Program-made: the position numbers and the translations under genes | Shown: one piece after another, positions 1 to 8,814 of the stretch | How positions within the stretch are numbered: position 1 is the stretch's first letter | Layout of the letters: the number at the start of each line of letters is the position of its first letter | Notes under the pieces: generated by a model | Told to the model about the DNA's origin: nothing | Seen by the model: the letters and a program-made list of their open reading frames with translations, nothing else | Database searches by the model: none | Assembly (NCBI RefSeq): GCF_028802875.1 | Contig: NZ_JARAMP010000015.1 | Location: forward strand, 62,001 to 126,000 | Origin: Seohaeicola sp024304985 | GTDB taxonomy: Bacteria; Pseudomonadota; Alphaproteobacteria; Rhodobacterales; Rhodobacteraceae | Direction: 5' to 3' | Length of the DNA stretch: 64,000 bases

Positions 1-1816
1 GGGAATAAAGCGTCGTCGGCTGCACGCCCAGCAATGCGGCAGCGCCGTCGGGGCCGGAGACCTTGCCGTTCGTCTCGCGCAGGCAGGCCACGATATTGTC
101 GCGGATCGCCTGCTGGATTTCGGCTTCGGTCCGGATCGTTTGGGCCGACGATCCGCGCACGGGCGTGTCGGTGCCCAGTTCCACCATCAGCTTGCCGCCC
201 GTGGACAGGATCGCGGCGCGTTCGATGACGTTCTTCAGCTCGCGGACATTGCCGGGCCAGGGATAGGCACAAAGCCTTTCCATCATCCGTTCGGTGATCA
301 CCGTGCGTGGACGGTTCATTCGTTTGCAGGCGATGTCCAGAAGATGCGCCGCCAGTTCGGGGATATCGTCGCGTCGGTCGCGCAGGGGGGTGCAGGTGAC
401 CGGAAAGACATTCAGGAACAGCCAGAGATCCTCGCGCATGCGGCCTGCGGCGACCTCGTGTTCAAGGTTCTTGGTTGTGGCGGCGATGACGCGGATGTCG
501 ATCTGGCGGGTGCGTGTGTCGCCAAGGCGCGTGACCTCGCCCGCTTGCAGGGCATGCAGCAGGCGGCCCTGTTGTTCCAGCGGCAGCTCCGAGACATCGT
601 CCAGAAACAGCGTGCCGCCATGCGCCAGTTCCAGCTTGCCGGGCTTGTCGCGCAGGGCGCCCGGAAAGGCGCCGCGCATCTGACCGAAAAGTTCCGCCTC
701 GGTCGCGTCGGCGGTGACGGCGCCACATTTGAAATGGATCAGCGGACGGCGGCGGCGCGGACTGTCGCTGTGAATGGCCGTGGCGACCAGTGCCTTGCCT
801 GTGCCCGCCTCGCCCGTGATGAGGACGGTGGCATCCGTGGGGGCGACGAGCCCGATCTTGGTCAGAAGTTGCCGGATCGCCGGGGATCGCCCGATGATGT
901 CGTGATGCGCACGTTCCGAGGTGATCGCCTCTTGCAGATAGGCGTTCTCCTGCTCCAGCCGGTCGCGCAGGGCGGCCACTTCCTCCATCGCCTCGCGCAG
1001 TTTGCGTTCGTTTTCCTTGCGCTCGGTGATGTCGCGGAAGATCACCACGGCCCCGGCCAGCACTTTCTGGTCATAGATCGGGGTCGAGACATATTCGACA
1101 CGGATCGGTTTGCCATCCTTGCGCCAGAACACCTCATCCTCGATCCGGGCGACCTGTTCGAAGCGGAAGGATTGGTAGATCGGGCAATCATGCGAATGGT
1201 AGGTTTCGCCATTCAGGTGGTGATGGTGGATCACCGAATGGATGTCATGACCCAAGAGGTCTTCTGCGGTCCAGCCCAGCATTTCCTGCGCGGCGCGGTT
1301 CAGGAAGGTGGTTTTGCCGTCGGCATTGACGCCGTAGATGCCTTCCCCCGCCGCGTTCAGGATCAACTGGTTCTGGCGTTCCAGTTCGGAGAAGAAGCCC
1401 TGCGCGCGCCGCCATTCCAGCAGGCCGGAGCGGTGAAGTTCCGCCGCTTCGGTGATGCGGTCATGGCGGTCCATTTCATCCAGATCGAGAACGGTCAGCA
1501 GAAGAAGTGAGGGCGAGTCCTCGACCAGCCTGCCCCTGATCTCGCAGCGCAGGGGGGCGGATTTGGCGGTGGCAAGGGTGATGTCGCGGCTCCACGCCTC
1601 GCTGCGATGGGCGATTTCATCCACGAAGACGATGAATTGCGGCAGCGTTGCCCCCACAAGGGGTGAGAAGGCTGTGCCGTCGGCGTCGGGCAGGTCCAGC
1701 AGACGGCGTGCACGGCTGTTCGCGGCCCTGATCCTGTCTTCGACAAGGTCGATGAGGAGCGCGGCTTCGGCCAGCGCATTGAGCAGGGAATCGGAGCGTG
1801 TGGGCAAGTCCAGCAT
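1..1816 (-). CDS. PAS-containing sigma-54-type (NtrC family) activator, C-terminus cut by window edge
   Basis: Reading leftward from the ATG at 1816, 605 codons are visible before the window ends. Two PAS-like regions come first (about residues 5-100 and 140-270, the second ending in the typical FRDITERK sequence), then a short coiled coil. The AAA+ domain follows, with Walker A G335-EAGTG-K341 and a Walker B region LFLDD. The GAFTGA loop that normally touches sigma-54 reads GAFPGA (382-387). The C-terminus keeps YPWPGNVREL and the start of a FIS-type helix-turn-helix. It is divergent from the cyanate operon, so it is the likely regulator of that operon; the signal sensed is unknown. The family assignment is firm. 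Whether it still drives sigma-54 with an altered loop is open. Confidence 0.9.
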   Translation of the reverse strand, partial: MLDLPTRSDSLLNALAEAALLIDLVEDRIRAANSRARRLLDLPDADGTAFSPLVGATLPQFIVFVDEIAHRSEAWSRDITLATAKSAPLRCEIRGRLVEDSPSLLLLTVLDLDEMDRHDRITEAAELHRSGLLEWRRAQGFFSELERQNQLILNAAGEGIYGVNADGKTTFLNRAAQEMLGWTAEDLLGHDIHSVIHHHHLNGETYHSHDCPIYQSFRFEQVARIEDEVFWRKDGKPIRVEYVSTPIYDQKVLAGAVVIFRDITERKENERKLREAMEEVAALRDRLEQENAYLQEAITSERAHHDIIGRSPAIRQLLTKIGLVAPTDATVLITGEAGTGKALVATAIHSDSPRRRRPLIHFKCGAVTADATEAELFGQMRGAFPGALRDKPGKLELAHGGTLFLDDVSELPLEQQGRLLHALQAGEVTRLGDTRTRQIDIRVIAATTKNLEHEVAAGRMREDLWLFLNVFPVTCTPLRDRRDDIPELAAHLLDIACKRMNRPRTVITERMMERLCAYPWPGNVRELKNVIERAAILSTGGKLMVELGTDTPVRGSSAQTIRTEAEIQQAIRDNIVACLRETNGKVSGPDGAAALLGVQPTTLYS

Positions 1817-1858
1817 GGGATCAGAAGAAACCGCTGCATCGCGGCATGGCAATACGAC

Positions 1859-1877
1859 ATTTCGTAAATTACGAAAT
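1859..1877. promoter_or_regulatory. Palindrome, candidate activator-binding site
   Basis: A perfect inverted repeat with 9-bp arms, ATTTCGTAA and TTACGAAAT, around one central base. It sits between the divergent activator gene and the cyanate operon, about 150 bp upstream of the first cyn gene, where an enhancer site for a sigma-54-type activator or an autoregulatory site would be expected. Function is inferred from position and symmetry only. Confidence 0.5.
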
Positions 1878-1951
1878 ATCGTCAAGCGGGGATGGTTGGT
1901 GCAGAGGTTAAATATATGATTTAATGATATAAAAAGTGTTGCTTAAATTTT

Positions 1952-1966
1952 AGGCACGCCCCTTTC
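1952..1966 (+). promoter_or_regulatory. Weak sigma-54-like promoter candidate for the cyn operon
   Basis: The sequence AGGCACGCCCCTTTC resembles the -24 element of sigma-54 promoters (GGCACG) at correct spacing, but the -12 part reads TTTC instead of TTGC. It lies about 60 bp before the first operon gene and below the palindrome. This is a weak match, listed because of its context. Confidence 0.25.
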
Positions 1967-2025
1967 GCCATGATCCCGTCCCGTCAGATGATGGGTGCAA
2001 CAAGATCTGTGCGAGAGGACATGAC

Positions 2026-3402
2026 ATGACGATGAAAAGCCTGGGCAATCCCTTTTCCGAAAATTCCGACCTGCGCCATGGCGCGGCTTGCGGGTGCGAC
2101 ACCTGCAAGGCAGGACACCACCACCACGCGACCGAGGTGATGTCCTCGGAAGCGATGATGGAGCGGGCCGTGGAAAGCGCCATCGTGCGCTCGGTCTTCG
2201 GGCATAGCGATATCGGACGGCGGTCTTTCATGGGCATGCTGGGGGGCGGCACGGTCGCGGCGGCGCTGGCTTCGGTGTTTCCGATCGACAAGGCCAAGGC
2301 CGCGATCCTCGACAACCTCGGCACGCCGGAAAAGACCGATCTCAACATCGGTTTCGTCCCGATCACTTGCGCCACGCCGATCATCATGGCGCAGCCGATG
2401 GGCTTTTATGAACGCTATGGCCTGAACGCCAGCGTGATCAAGACCGCAGGCTGGGCCGTGGCGCGGGACAAGTCGCTTTCGGGGGAATATGACGCCAGCC
2501 ACATGCTGACGCCCATGCCGTTGGCCATGACGCTGGGAGCGGGGTCCGTGGCGCAGCCCTATATCATGCCCGCGGTCGAGAACATCAACGGGCAGGCCAT
2601 CGTCCTGTCGAACCAGCATCTGGATAAACGCGATCCCACGATGTGGAAGGGCATGACCTTCGGCGTGCCGTTTGAGTATTCGATGCATAACTTCCTGCTG
2701 CGCTATTACGTGGCGGAGTTCGGTCTGGACCCCGACAAGGACATCCAGATCCGCGTCGTGCCGCCGCCCGAGATGGTGGCCAACCTGCGTGCCGGGAATC
2801 TTGACGGCTATCTGTCGCCCGATCCGTTCAACCAGCGCGCGGTCTGGGAAGGAATCGGTTTCATCCATATGCTGACCAAGGAGATCTGGGAAGGTCATCC
2901 CTGCTGTGCCTTTGCAGCACCGCTGTCCTTTGCCGAGCAACTGCCCAACACCTATGGCGCGTTGCTGAAATCCATCGTGGATGCGACGCAATACGCGTCC
3001 AATCCCGAAAACCGCAAAGAGATTTCGGCGGCCATCGCGCCGACCAACTATCTCAACCAACCGGTCGAAGTGATCGAGCAGGTGCTGACCGGTGTCTATG
3101 CCGACGGTCTGGGCGAGGTGAAGACCGTGCCTGACCGGATCGATTTCGATCCCTTCCCATGGCACTCGATGGGAGTCTGGATCCTGACCCAGATGAAACG
3201 CTGGGGCTATATCGAGAATGAGATCGACTACAAAGCCGTGGCCGAGCAGGTCTATTTGGCGGCTGACGCCAAGAAGGTGATGAACGATCTGGGCTACGCG
3301 GCACCGGACGTGACCTACAAGTCCCATGTCATCATGGGCAAGACCTTCGATCCCGCGCAGCCCGAAGCCTATGTCAAAAGCTTCGCCATCGGGAGGGGCT
3401 GA
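2026..3402 (+). CDS. Cyanate/nitrate-type ABC transporter substrate-binding protein, Tat-exported
   Basis: This 458-residue protein belongs to the NrtA/CmpA/CynA group of periplasmic binding proteins. A twin-arginine signal is visible (R65-R66-SFM, then a hydrophobic stretch ending in KAKA), so folded export is expected. Before the Tat motif is an unusual hydrophilic leader with C22, C24, C27 and four histidines (31-34). The mature part keeps family features such as GFVPITCATP and YDASHMLTPMPLAMTLG. It is the first gene of an operon with permease, ATPase and cyanase, which makes cyanate the most likely substrate. Nitrate or a related anion cannot be excluded from the binding protein alone. 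Confidence 0.88.
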   Translation: MTMKSLGNPFSENSDLRHGAACGCDTCKAGHHHHATEVMSSEAMMERAVESAIVRSVFGHSDIGRRSFMGMLGGGTVAAALASVFPIDKAKAAILDNLGTPEKTDLNIGFVPITCATPIIMAQPMGFYERYGLNASVIKTAGWAVARDKSLSGEYDASHMLTPMPLAMTLGAGSVAQPYIMPAVENINGQAIVLSNQHLDKRDPTMWKGMTFGVPFEYSMHNFLLRYYVAEFGLDPDKDIQIRVVPPPEMVANLRAGNLDGYLSPDPFNQRAVWEGIGFIHMLTKEIWEGHPCCAFAAPLSFAEQLPNTYGALLKSIVDATQYASNPENRKEISAAIAPTNYLNQPVEVIEQVLTGVYADGLGEVKTVPDRIDFDPFPWHSMGVWILTQMKRWGYIENEIDYKAVAEQVYLAADAKKVMNDLGYAAPDVTYKSHVIMGKTFDPAQPEAYVKSFAIGRG

Positions 3403-3404
3403 TC

Positions 3405-4238
3405 GTGCCGATCCTGTCGCTGAACCAACGCGCGTTGCTGCTGTCGGTGGTCATCCTTGTCGTCGGCCTTCTGATCTGGGAGGCTGCGATCCCCGCGCAG
3501 CAGGCAGTGGGCGAGTTGACCGAATACGAGCGTCTGACCGGAGGCGGCGCGGCCAAGGCCGGTGTGCCGCCGCCCAGTCAGGTTTTCGTCAAGGCGTGGG
3601 AGGAGTTGTCGAACCCCTTCTATGACGCGGGCCCCAATGACAAGGGGATCGGCATCCAGATCGGCTATTCGATCTACCGCGTTCTGACGGGCTATGCGAT
3701 GGCCGCGCTGATCGCCATTCCGCTGGGTTTTCTGATCGGCATGTCGCCGGTGGCCTACAAGGCGCTGAACCCGTTCATTCAGGTGTTGCGCCCGATCTCG
3801 CCACTGGCGTGGATGCCGCTGGCCCTGTTCATCATTCAGGACAGCGAGGCGAGCGCGATCTTCGTGATCTTCATCTGTTCGATCTGGCCCATGCTGATCA
3901 ACACGGCCTTTGGCGTGGCGGGTGTCCGGCAGGATTGGGTCAATGTGGCCCGCACGCATGAGTTGGGGCATTTCAAGACCGCCTTCACCGTGATCCTGCC
4001 TGCGGCGGCCCCGACCATCGTGACGGGGATGCGCATCTCGATCGGGATCGCGTGGCTGGTCATTGTCGCGGCCGAGATGCTCGTGGGTGGAACCGGCATT
4101 GGCTACTACGTCTGGAACGAGTGGAACAACCTCGATCTCACCTCGGTCATCTTCTCGATCCTGATGATTGGCATTGTCGGCATGATGCTGGACGCGGCCT
4201 TCGCCTCGCTCCAGCGCGCCGTGGCCTATATGGAATAA
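3405..4238 (+). CDS. ABC transporter permease (NrtB/CynB-like)
   Basis: This 277-residue inner-membrane permease of the BPD_transp_1 family starts with GTG two bases after the stop of the binding-protein gene. Several hydrophobic helices are visible, for example LLLSVVILVVGLLIWEAAIP near the start and AWLVIVAAEMLVGG near residue 220. The EAA loop region around residues 180-200 (ARTHELGHFKTAFTVILPAAAPTIVTG) contacts the ATPase. It forms the channel of the importer with the genes on either side. Translational coupling to the upstream gene is likely because of the tight spacing. Confidence 0.88.
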   Translation: MPILSLNQRALLLSVVILVVGLLIWEAAIPAQQAVGELTEYERLTGGGAAKAGVPPPSQVFVKAWEELSNPFYDAGPNDKGIGIQIGYSIYRVLTGYAMAALIAIPLGFLIGMSPVAYKALNPFIQVLRPISPLAWMPLALFIIQDSEASAIFVIFICSIWPMLINTAFGVAGVRQDWVNVARTHELGHFKTAFTVILPAAAPTIVTGMRISIGIAWLVIVAAEMLVGGTGIGYYVWNEWNNLDLTSVIFSILMIGIVGMMLDAAFASLQRAVAYME

Positions 4239-4250
4239 GGAGTGTCCCCG

Positions 4251-5153
4251 ATGAGTAAACCGTTTCTGTCGATCGAGAACCTGACCCAGCAATACCCGGA
4301 CGGGCAGGGCGGCATGATGACCGTGTTCGAGAATGCCACCTTCGGGGTGGAAAAGGGCGAGTTCGTCTGCATCCTTGGCCATTCCGGCTGTGGCAAATCC
4401 ACGATCATGAACATTCTTGCTGGGCTAGCCGAGCCGACAAGTGGTGTCGTGACAATGGACGGGCGCGAGGTGTCGGGCCCCAGCCTTGACCGTGGCGTGG
4501 TGTTTCAGAACTACTCGCTTCTGCCATGGCTCAGCACGCTGAAAAACGTCAGCTTCGGTGTGGCCGCGCGGCACCCGGACTGGTCCAAAGCCAAGGTGTT
4601 GGACCATTCGCGGCAATATCTGGCGATGGTCGGGCTGGAGGGTGATGTGATCCACCGCAAACCCAGCCAGTTGTCGGGCGGCATGCGGCAGCGTGTGTCC
4701 ATCGCGCGCGCCTTTGCCAATCATCCCAAGCTGCTGCTGCTGGATGAACCCTTCGGCGCGCTGGATGCGCTGACGCGGGGCACGATTCAGGATGAATTGC
4801 TCAAGATTTGGGGCGATTCCGGTCAGACGGTGTTCATGATCACCCATGACATAGATGAGGCAATCCTGCTGGCGGACCGCATCCTGCTGATGACCAACGG
4901 CCCCTTTGCCCGTGTCGCGGAATCGGTCGACATCACGATCCCCCGTCCGCGCAACAGGACGGCCATTGTCGAGCATCCCAACTATTACGCGATCCGCAAT
5001 CATCTGGTGCAGTTCCTTGGCAAGCGGTCCAAGGATCTTGCCGGGCAAGCCTCTGACGGGGCGGCGCAGCGGCCCGAGACCGTGCGGATCGACCTGACCG
5101 GCACCGCCGAAGACCCAACACCCGAGCCGCGTCTGCGGGCTGTGAACACCTGA
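4251..5153 (+). CDS. ABC transporter ATP-binding protein (NrtD/CynD-like)
   Basis: A cytoplasmic ATPase of 300 residues. ATG 4251 is preferred over the GTG at 4242 because AAGGAG lies about 8 bases before it. Walker A is GHSGCGKST, the signature is LSGGMRQR and Walker B is LLLLDEPFGALDAL, with a switch histidine in MITHDIDEA. The C-terminal tail of about 40 residues is Pro/Thr-rich and not conserved. It powers the cyanate-type importer with the two preceding genes. Confidence 0.9.
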   Translation: MSKPFLSIENLTQQYPDGQGGMMTVFENATFGVEKGEFVCILGHSGCGKSTIMNILAGLAEPTSGVVTMDGREVSGPSLDRGVVFQNYSLLPWLSTLKNVSFGVAARHPDWSKAKVLDHSRQYLAMVGLEGDVIHRKPSQLSGGMRQRVSIARAFANHPKLLLLDEPFGALDALTRGTIQDELLKIWGDSGQTVFMITHDIDEAILLADRILLMTNGPFARVAESVDITIPRPRNRTAIVEHPNYYAIRNHLVQFLGKRSKDLAGQASDGAAQRPETVRIDLTGTAEDPTPEPRLRAVNT

Positions 5154-5183
5154 CACCATTACTTTGAATAACTGGAGGACGAC

Positions 5184-5654
5184 ATGAAGGACAATCTGGA
5201 CATGCCCGCATTGATGACCAAGGAAGACGTGACCACGCTCATCCTGATCGCCAAGAAGAAGACCGGGATGAAATGGGAAGAGATTGCAGCGGGCATCGGC
5301 ATGTCCCCGGTCTGGACCCACTCCGCCTGCATGGGTCTGAACGCCATGCCGAAAGCCAAGGCCGAGGCGCTGGTGGCCCTGCTGGACCTGCCCGCCGAGG
5401 CAGTCTCGGTGCTGGAGGAATATCCGACGAAGATCTGGGAACAGGCTGTGCCGACCGATCCCTGCATCTATCGCCTGTATGAAATCGTGGGCGTCTACGG
5501 TCCCACGATGAAGGCGCTGATTCAGGAAGAATTCGGTGACGGCATCATGTCCGCCATCGACTTCGACATGAAGATCACCCGTGTGGCCAACCCCAAGGGC
5601 GACCGCGTCAAGGTCGAAATGTCGGGCAAATTCCTAGGCTATAACAGCTGGTAA
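5184..5654 (+). CDS. cynS: Cyanate hydratase (cyanase)
   Basis: A 156-residue enzyme of normal cyanase length. Cyanase converts cyanate and bicarbonate to ammonia and two CO2 in the cytoplasm. The catalytic triad known from E. coli (Arg96, Glu99, Ser122) aligns with R97, E100 and S123 here, within YRLYEIVGVYG and FGDGIMSAIDF. The N-terminal helical domain is DNA-binding-like, as usual for the family. A strong GGAGGA ribosome site precedes the ATG. Last gene of the operon, it lets the cell use imported cyanate as a nitrogen source and detoxifies it. Confidence 0.97.
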   Translation: MKDNLDMPALMTKEDVTTLILIAKKKTGMKWEEIAAGIGMSPVWTHSACMGLNAMPKAKAEALVALLDLPAEAVSVLEEYPTKIWEQAVPTDPCIYRLYEIVGVYGPTMKALIQEEFGDGIMSAIDFDMKITRVANPKGDRVKVEMSGKFLGYNSW

Positions 5655-5674
5655 GCGGAGCCATTCCGCACATG

Positions 5675-5710
5675 CCTTGCCCGGCTGTCTTTGCCGGGCA
5701 AGGTTGATTT
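5675..5710 (+). terminator. Rho-independent terminator after cynS
   Basis: A perfect 11-bp stem, CCTTGCCCGGC and GCCGGGCAAGG, around a 7-base loop, followed by TTGATTT. It lies 20 bp after the cynS stop and before the convergent cytochrome gene. Confidence 0.8.
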
Positions 5711-5728
5711 CTGCGGGCTGCCGCAGGC

Positions 5729-6136
5729 TTATTCCTGAATGGATTCCAGATACATCGCAAGCGACAGCACGCGCCCGCGACTTTCCAGCACCGCCCCATA
5801 GCCGCCGGTATCCTTGTCGGCCTGTGTCTGGAAGACCTTTCCAAATACCGGCATCACGCCGCCATGCGCGCGGACGCCTGTGCGCCCGTCAATCACATGG
5901 ATCACCTGAAGCATCGGAAAGGCGCCGTCATTGTCCTTTGCCAGCAGGGTCAGGTTGGGCGATGGGATCGTCATGACATTGGCCATGTCGCCATCCCCTT
6001 TGCCAGATGCGCCGTGGCAGGCGGCACAGTAATCGGTGTAGAGATCTGCGCCGATGTCTGTGTCTTGGGCCTGTGCGGCGGTCACACCAAGCGCACTCGT
6101 CAAGGCAATCACTTTCACGACAGTAAAAGTTCTCAT
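5729..6136 (-). CDS. Small periplasmic c-type cytochrome
   Basis: A 135-residue class I cytochrome c. The ATG at 6136 is chosen because it gives a clean signal peptide ending in AAQAQ and follows a GGAG-type site; an upstream in-frame ATG would only add a non-signal leader. One heme site is visible, C37-AAC-H41, and a likely methionine ligand in GGVMPVFG near residue 100. It should act as a periplasmic electron carrier. Its partner is unknown: it is convergent with the cyanase operon and stands alone. Confidence 0.88.
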   Translation of the reverse strand: MRTFTVVKVIALTSALGVTAAQAQDTDIGADLYTDYCAACHGASGKGDGDMANVMTIPSPNLTLLAKDNDGAFPMLQVIHVIDGRTGVRAHGGVMPVFGKVFQTQADKDTGGYGAVLESRGRVLSLAMYLESIQE

Positions 6137-6281
6137 CTTCCCACTCCAGATCGAGACAGCGCGTTTCCGATCCGTCCATAATCTTGGACACGAAACGGGC
6201 CGCGATTCAATCAACTTGAGGTTGTATATTCAAAAATATTGATATGAAGGGTTCGGGGCCAGCCGACCGGGCCGCGCTTGG

Positions 6282-7376
6282 TTACAGGGCCGTATACTGC
6301 GCTCCGCAGGGGGCTGTGCCGTGATCCATCACGGCCCTGTCTTGGGCCTGATGGAACCACCATGCGAAACCGCTGTCCGACAATTGCACCCGAAGCAGAC
6401 CTATGCTGCCGAATATGGCTGCGGCTGTCTGGGCGGGCAGGGCGGCCGCATGTGTCGCGGGGCCTTCGATTCCGCCTGTCCCGACCGTGAAGCCGATCGT
6501 TCCACCTGCGGCGACCACGGCCCCGCTGCTGTCCAGTGGGCGCGTGCGTTCGTAGAAGTGGTTATGTCCATTGATGACAAAGCTGGCTCCGGCCCGTTGC
6601 ACCTGAGCGAAAAGCCGTTCCGCATTGTGTTGGTCGCGGCGCGGGCCTTGCAGAGAATGGGCCGGTTTGTGGAAGAAGGCCATGATGCAGGCCCCCGGCG
6701 CCTTGGCCAGTTCCTGCGTCAACCACGCCTCCTGGGGTGAACCTGCTGATGCGTCCACCTCGCTGTTGAGCGACAGGATCAGCCAGTTGCGCCAGCGCAG
6801 CGCGTAATAGCCCCGCTGGTCCGGACCTGCCTGCGCGCCCCAATAGTCGAAGTAGCCAAAGGCACCCGGAGTGCCATATTCGTGGTTACCCGGCGCTGGC
6901 AGGATACGCGCGCGCAAATCGCCCCAAGCCCTCTCATAGCAATCCGCGAATTCGCCGGGCGTGCCGCGAGCATAGACCAGATCGCCCACGGCCAGGATCG
7001 GGGCGTCGGGCCATTGTCTTGCCAGTGAGGCGCTGGCCGTGGGATCGGCATGATCGGCCACCATCGGCCGATGCCAACCCAACTGGTCGCTGGTTGCAGG
7101 CAGCAACCGGCCCGGCAGGTCGGTCCGGGCGCAGCGTGCGATGTCACCGACGGCCAGAAAGGTCAGGTTGCTTTCATCGGGTTGATGCAGGGCTGCCAGA
7201 ACAGACTCTGGTGTCGGGGCGCTGACCTGTGTCTGGGTGATGGCTTCGACCTTATGGCGCAGAAGGAAGACACCATAGGCGAAGACCTGTCCTTCCATAG
7301 CGGCAAGCAGCGTGACCGCTGCCAACACCCTCGCCGACACCTTGAGAACCCTTGCCAGCAATGCAAGCGCTGTCAT
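6282..7376 (-). CDS. Calcineurin-like metallophosphoesterase, exported or membrane-anchored
   Basis: A 364-residue protein with a hydrophobic N-terminal segment (signal or anchor). The metallophosphoesterase motifs appear in order: VGDIA, VGDLVYARGT, APGNHEYG, FHKP and NGHNHFYER. These provide the two-metal site and resemble purple acid phosphatase-like enzymes. ATG 7376 is chosen over an upstream GTG (7391) because AAGGACG sits about 8 bases before it. The substrate is not predictable. It stands alone between the cytochrome gene and the TRAP operon. Confidence 0.85.
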   Translation of the reverse strand: MTALALLARVLKVSARVLAAVTLLAAMEGQVFAYGVFLLRHKVEAITQTQVSAPTPESVLAALHQPDESNLTFLAVGDIARCARTDLPGRLLPATSDQLGWHRPMVADHADPTASASLARQWPDAPILAVGDLVYARGTPGEFADCYERAWGDLRARILPAPGNHEYGTPGAFGYFDYWGAQAGPDQRGYYALRWRNWLILSLNSEVDASAGSPQEAWLTQELAKAPGACIMAFFHKPAHSLQGPRRDQHNAERLFAQVQRAGASFVINGHNHFYERTRPLDSSGAVVAAGGTIGFTVGTGGIEGPATHAAALPAQTAAAIFGSIGLLRVQLSDSGFAWWFHQAQDRAVMDHGTAPCGAQYTAL

Positions 7377-7524
7377 TGATACGTCCTTCACACAGGGATG
7401 ACACCCTCAGCCGCTCAGGCTGATAGGGACCCTTGTGGAACACATTCAATATATCTGTTTCATTTGCAAGAGGATGGTTCCTGTGTCGCGTGGCGCATCT
7501 GACGCAGCGGCCCTGCCGCGTGCG

Positions 7525-8814
7525 TCAGAACCGCCCGAAGCCGGCCAGCGTCGGCAGCCACAGCGACAGCGCCGGAAAGGCCCAGATCAGGAAAAGCCCG
7601 ACCATCAGCAACACCACATAAGGCGCGGCCCCCCGCATGATCTGCGCCAGCGGCGCGCCGGTGATCCCCTTAAGGACAAAGAGATTCATCCCCACAGGCG
7701 GTGTGATCAGCGCCAGTTCCAGATTGATCATCAGCATCACGCCATACCAGATCGGGTTGATCTCCAACGCGATCAGCGAGGGCAGGACAATGGGGGTGGT
7801 GATCAGGATGATCGCGATGGTTTCCAGAAACATGCCCAGCACGAAAACCGCCAGCATCACGAGCAGGATGAAGGCTGTCTGACCGAGTCCGAGCGCGGTG
7901 ACCGCCTCGACGATCTGGGCAGGCAGGCGGATCAGGGTGATCGCATGGCCGAAGATGGCGGCGGCGGCGATGATCATGAAAAGCATCGCGGTGGTGCGCA
8001 TCGTCTCCCACAGACATTCCCAGAGGTCGCGGGCGCTGAGGTTGCGATAGGCCAGAAGGGCGACGGCCACGGCATAGACGGCACCGATGGCCGCAGCCTC
8101 GGTCGCGGTGAAGATGCCCAGATAGATGCCGCCCATGACAACAGGGGGCATCAGCACCGCCCAGATGGATCTACGCAGGGCGCGCAGGACGTCCGCGCCG
8201 CCGACCCAATCCTGTTTCTGTGTTTCGCCATGCGCGTTGGCCTGCACCCAGCTGAAGACCGCGAAGATCGCAGCGATGATCAGGCCGGGGATCAGACCTG
8301 CCAGAAACAGCGCGCCGATCGAGGCGTCGGATACGATGGCATAGAGGATCATCGGTCCGGAGGGCGGGATGAGAATTCCCAGAGTGCCGCCTGCCGCGAT
8401 GATCCCGTAAGTATCGCGGGGCCGGTAGCCATATTTCTGCATCTGCGGGATGGCGGTTGATCCGATGGTCAGCGCGGTGGCCACGGAAGAACCCGAGATC
8501 GACGCAAAGACCGTGCAGGACAGAATGGTGGCAAAGCCAAGACCGCCTTTGACATGGCCGACCAGCTTGTTCGCGAAGTCAAAAAGGTCATCCACGACCC
8601 GCGCGCGGATCATCACATGGGCCATGAAAGCGAACATCGGGATTGCGGCCAGCAGTGGATTGTTGAGGCTGGCAAAGACCGTATCGGCCATCGCGTCGAT
8701 CTTTCCCTCCATGACCCACAGCACGGCGAGGGAGGTCAGGCCAAGGGCGGCAAAGATCGGCATGCCCGTCAGAAGCAGAATGATCAGCGCGCCGAAAATC
8801 AGCAGGGTTGTCAT
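7525..8814 (-). CDS. TRAP transporter large permease (DctM family)
   Basis: A 429-residue integral membrane protein with about 12 hydrophobic segments, the DctM-type subunit that carries substrate with sodium. Starting at ATG 8814 removes a non-conserved leader and gives the classical beginning MTTLLIFGALIILLLTGMPI. The start overlaps the stop of the small permease gene (ATGA). It is the last gene of an operon that also encodes the binding protein, a lyase and a CoA-transferase. Confidence 0.92.
   Translation of the reverse strand: MTTLLIFGALIILLLTGMPIFAALGLTSLAVLWVMEGKIDAMADTVFASLNNPLLAAIPMFAFMAHVMIRARVVDDLFDFANKLVGHVKGGLGFATILSCTVFASISGSSVATALTIGSTAIPQMQKYGYRPRDTYGIIAAGGTLGILIPPSGPMILYAIVSDASIGALFLAGLIPGLIIAAIFAVFSWVQANAHGETQKQDWVGGADVLRALRRSIWAVLMPPVVMGGIYLGIFTATEAAAIGAVYAVAVALLAYRNLSARDLWECLWETMRTTAMLFMIIAAAAIFGHAITLIRLPAQIVEAVTALGLGQTAFILLVMLAVFVLGMFLETIAIILITTPIVLPSLIALEINPIWYGVMLMINLELALITPPVGMNLFVLKGITGAPLAQIMRGAAPYVVLLMVGLFLIWAFPALSLWLPTLAGFGRF

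Noticed and set aside
140..1510. A 456-codon open frame on the plus strand.
   Set aside because: It is the antisense shadow of the PAS/AAA+ activator, whose minus-strand frame shows clear motifs such as the Walker A sequence and YPWPGNVREL.
6200..6232. CCTCAAGTT-type sequence upstream of the cytochrome gene, considered as a SoxR site.
   Set aside because: Only one half matches the SoxR operator; the second half does not, and no soxR gene is nearby.
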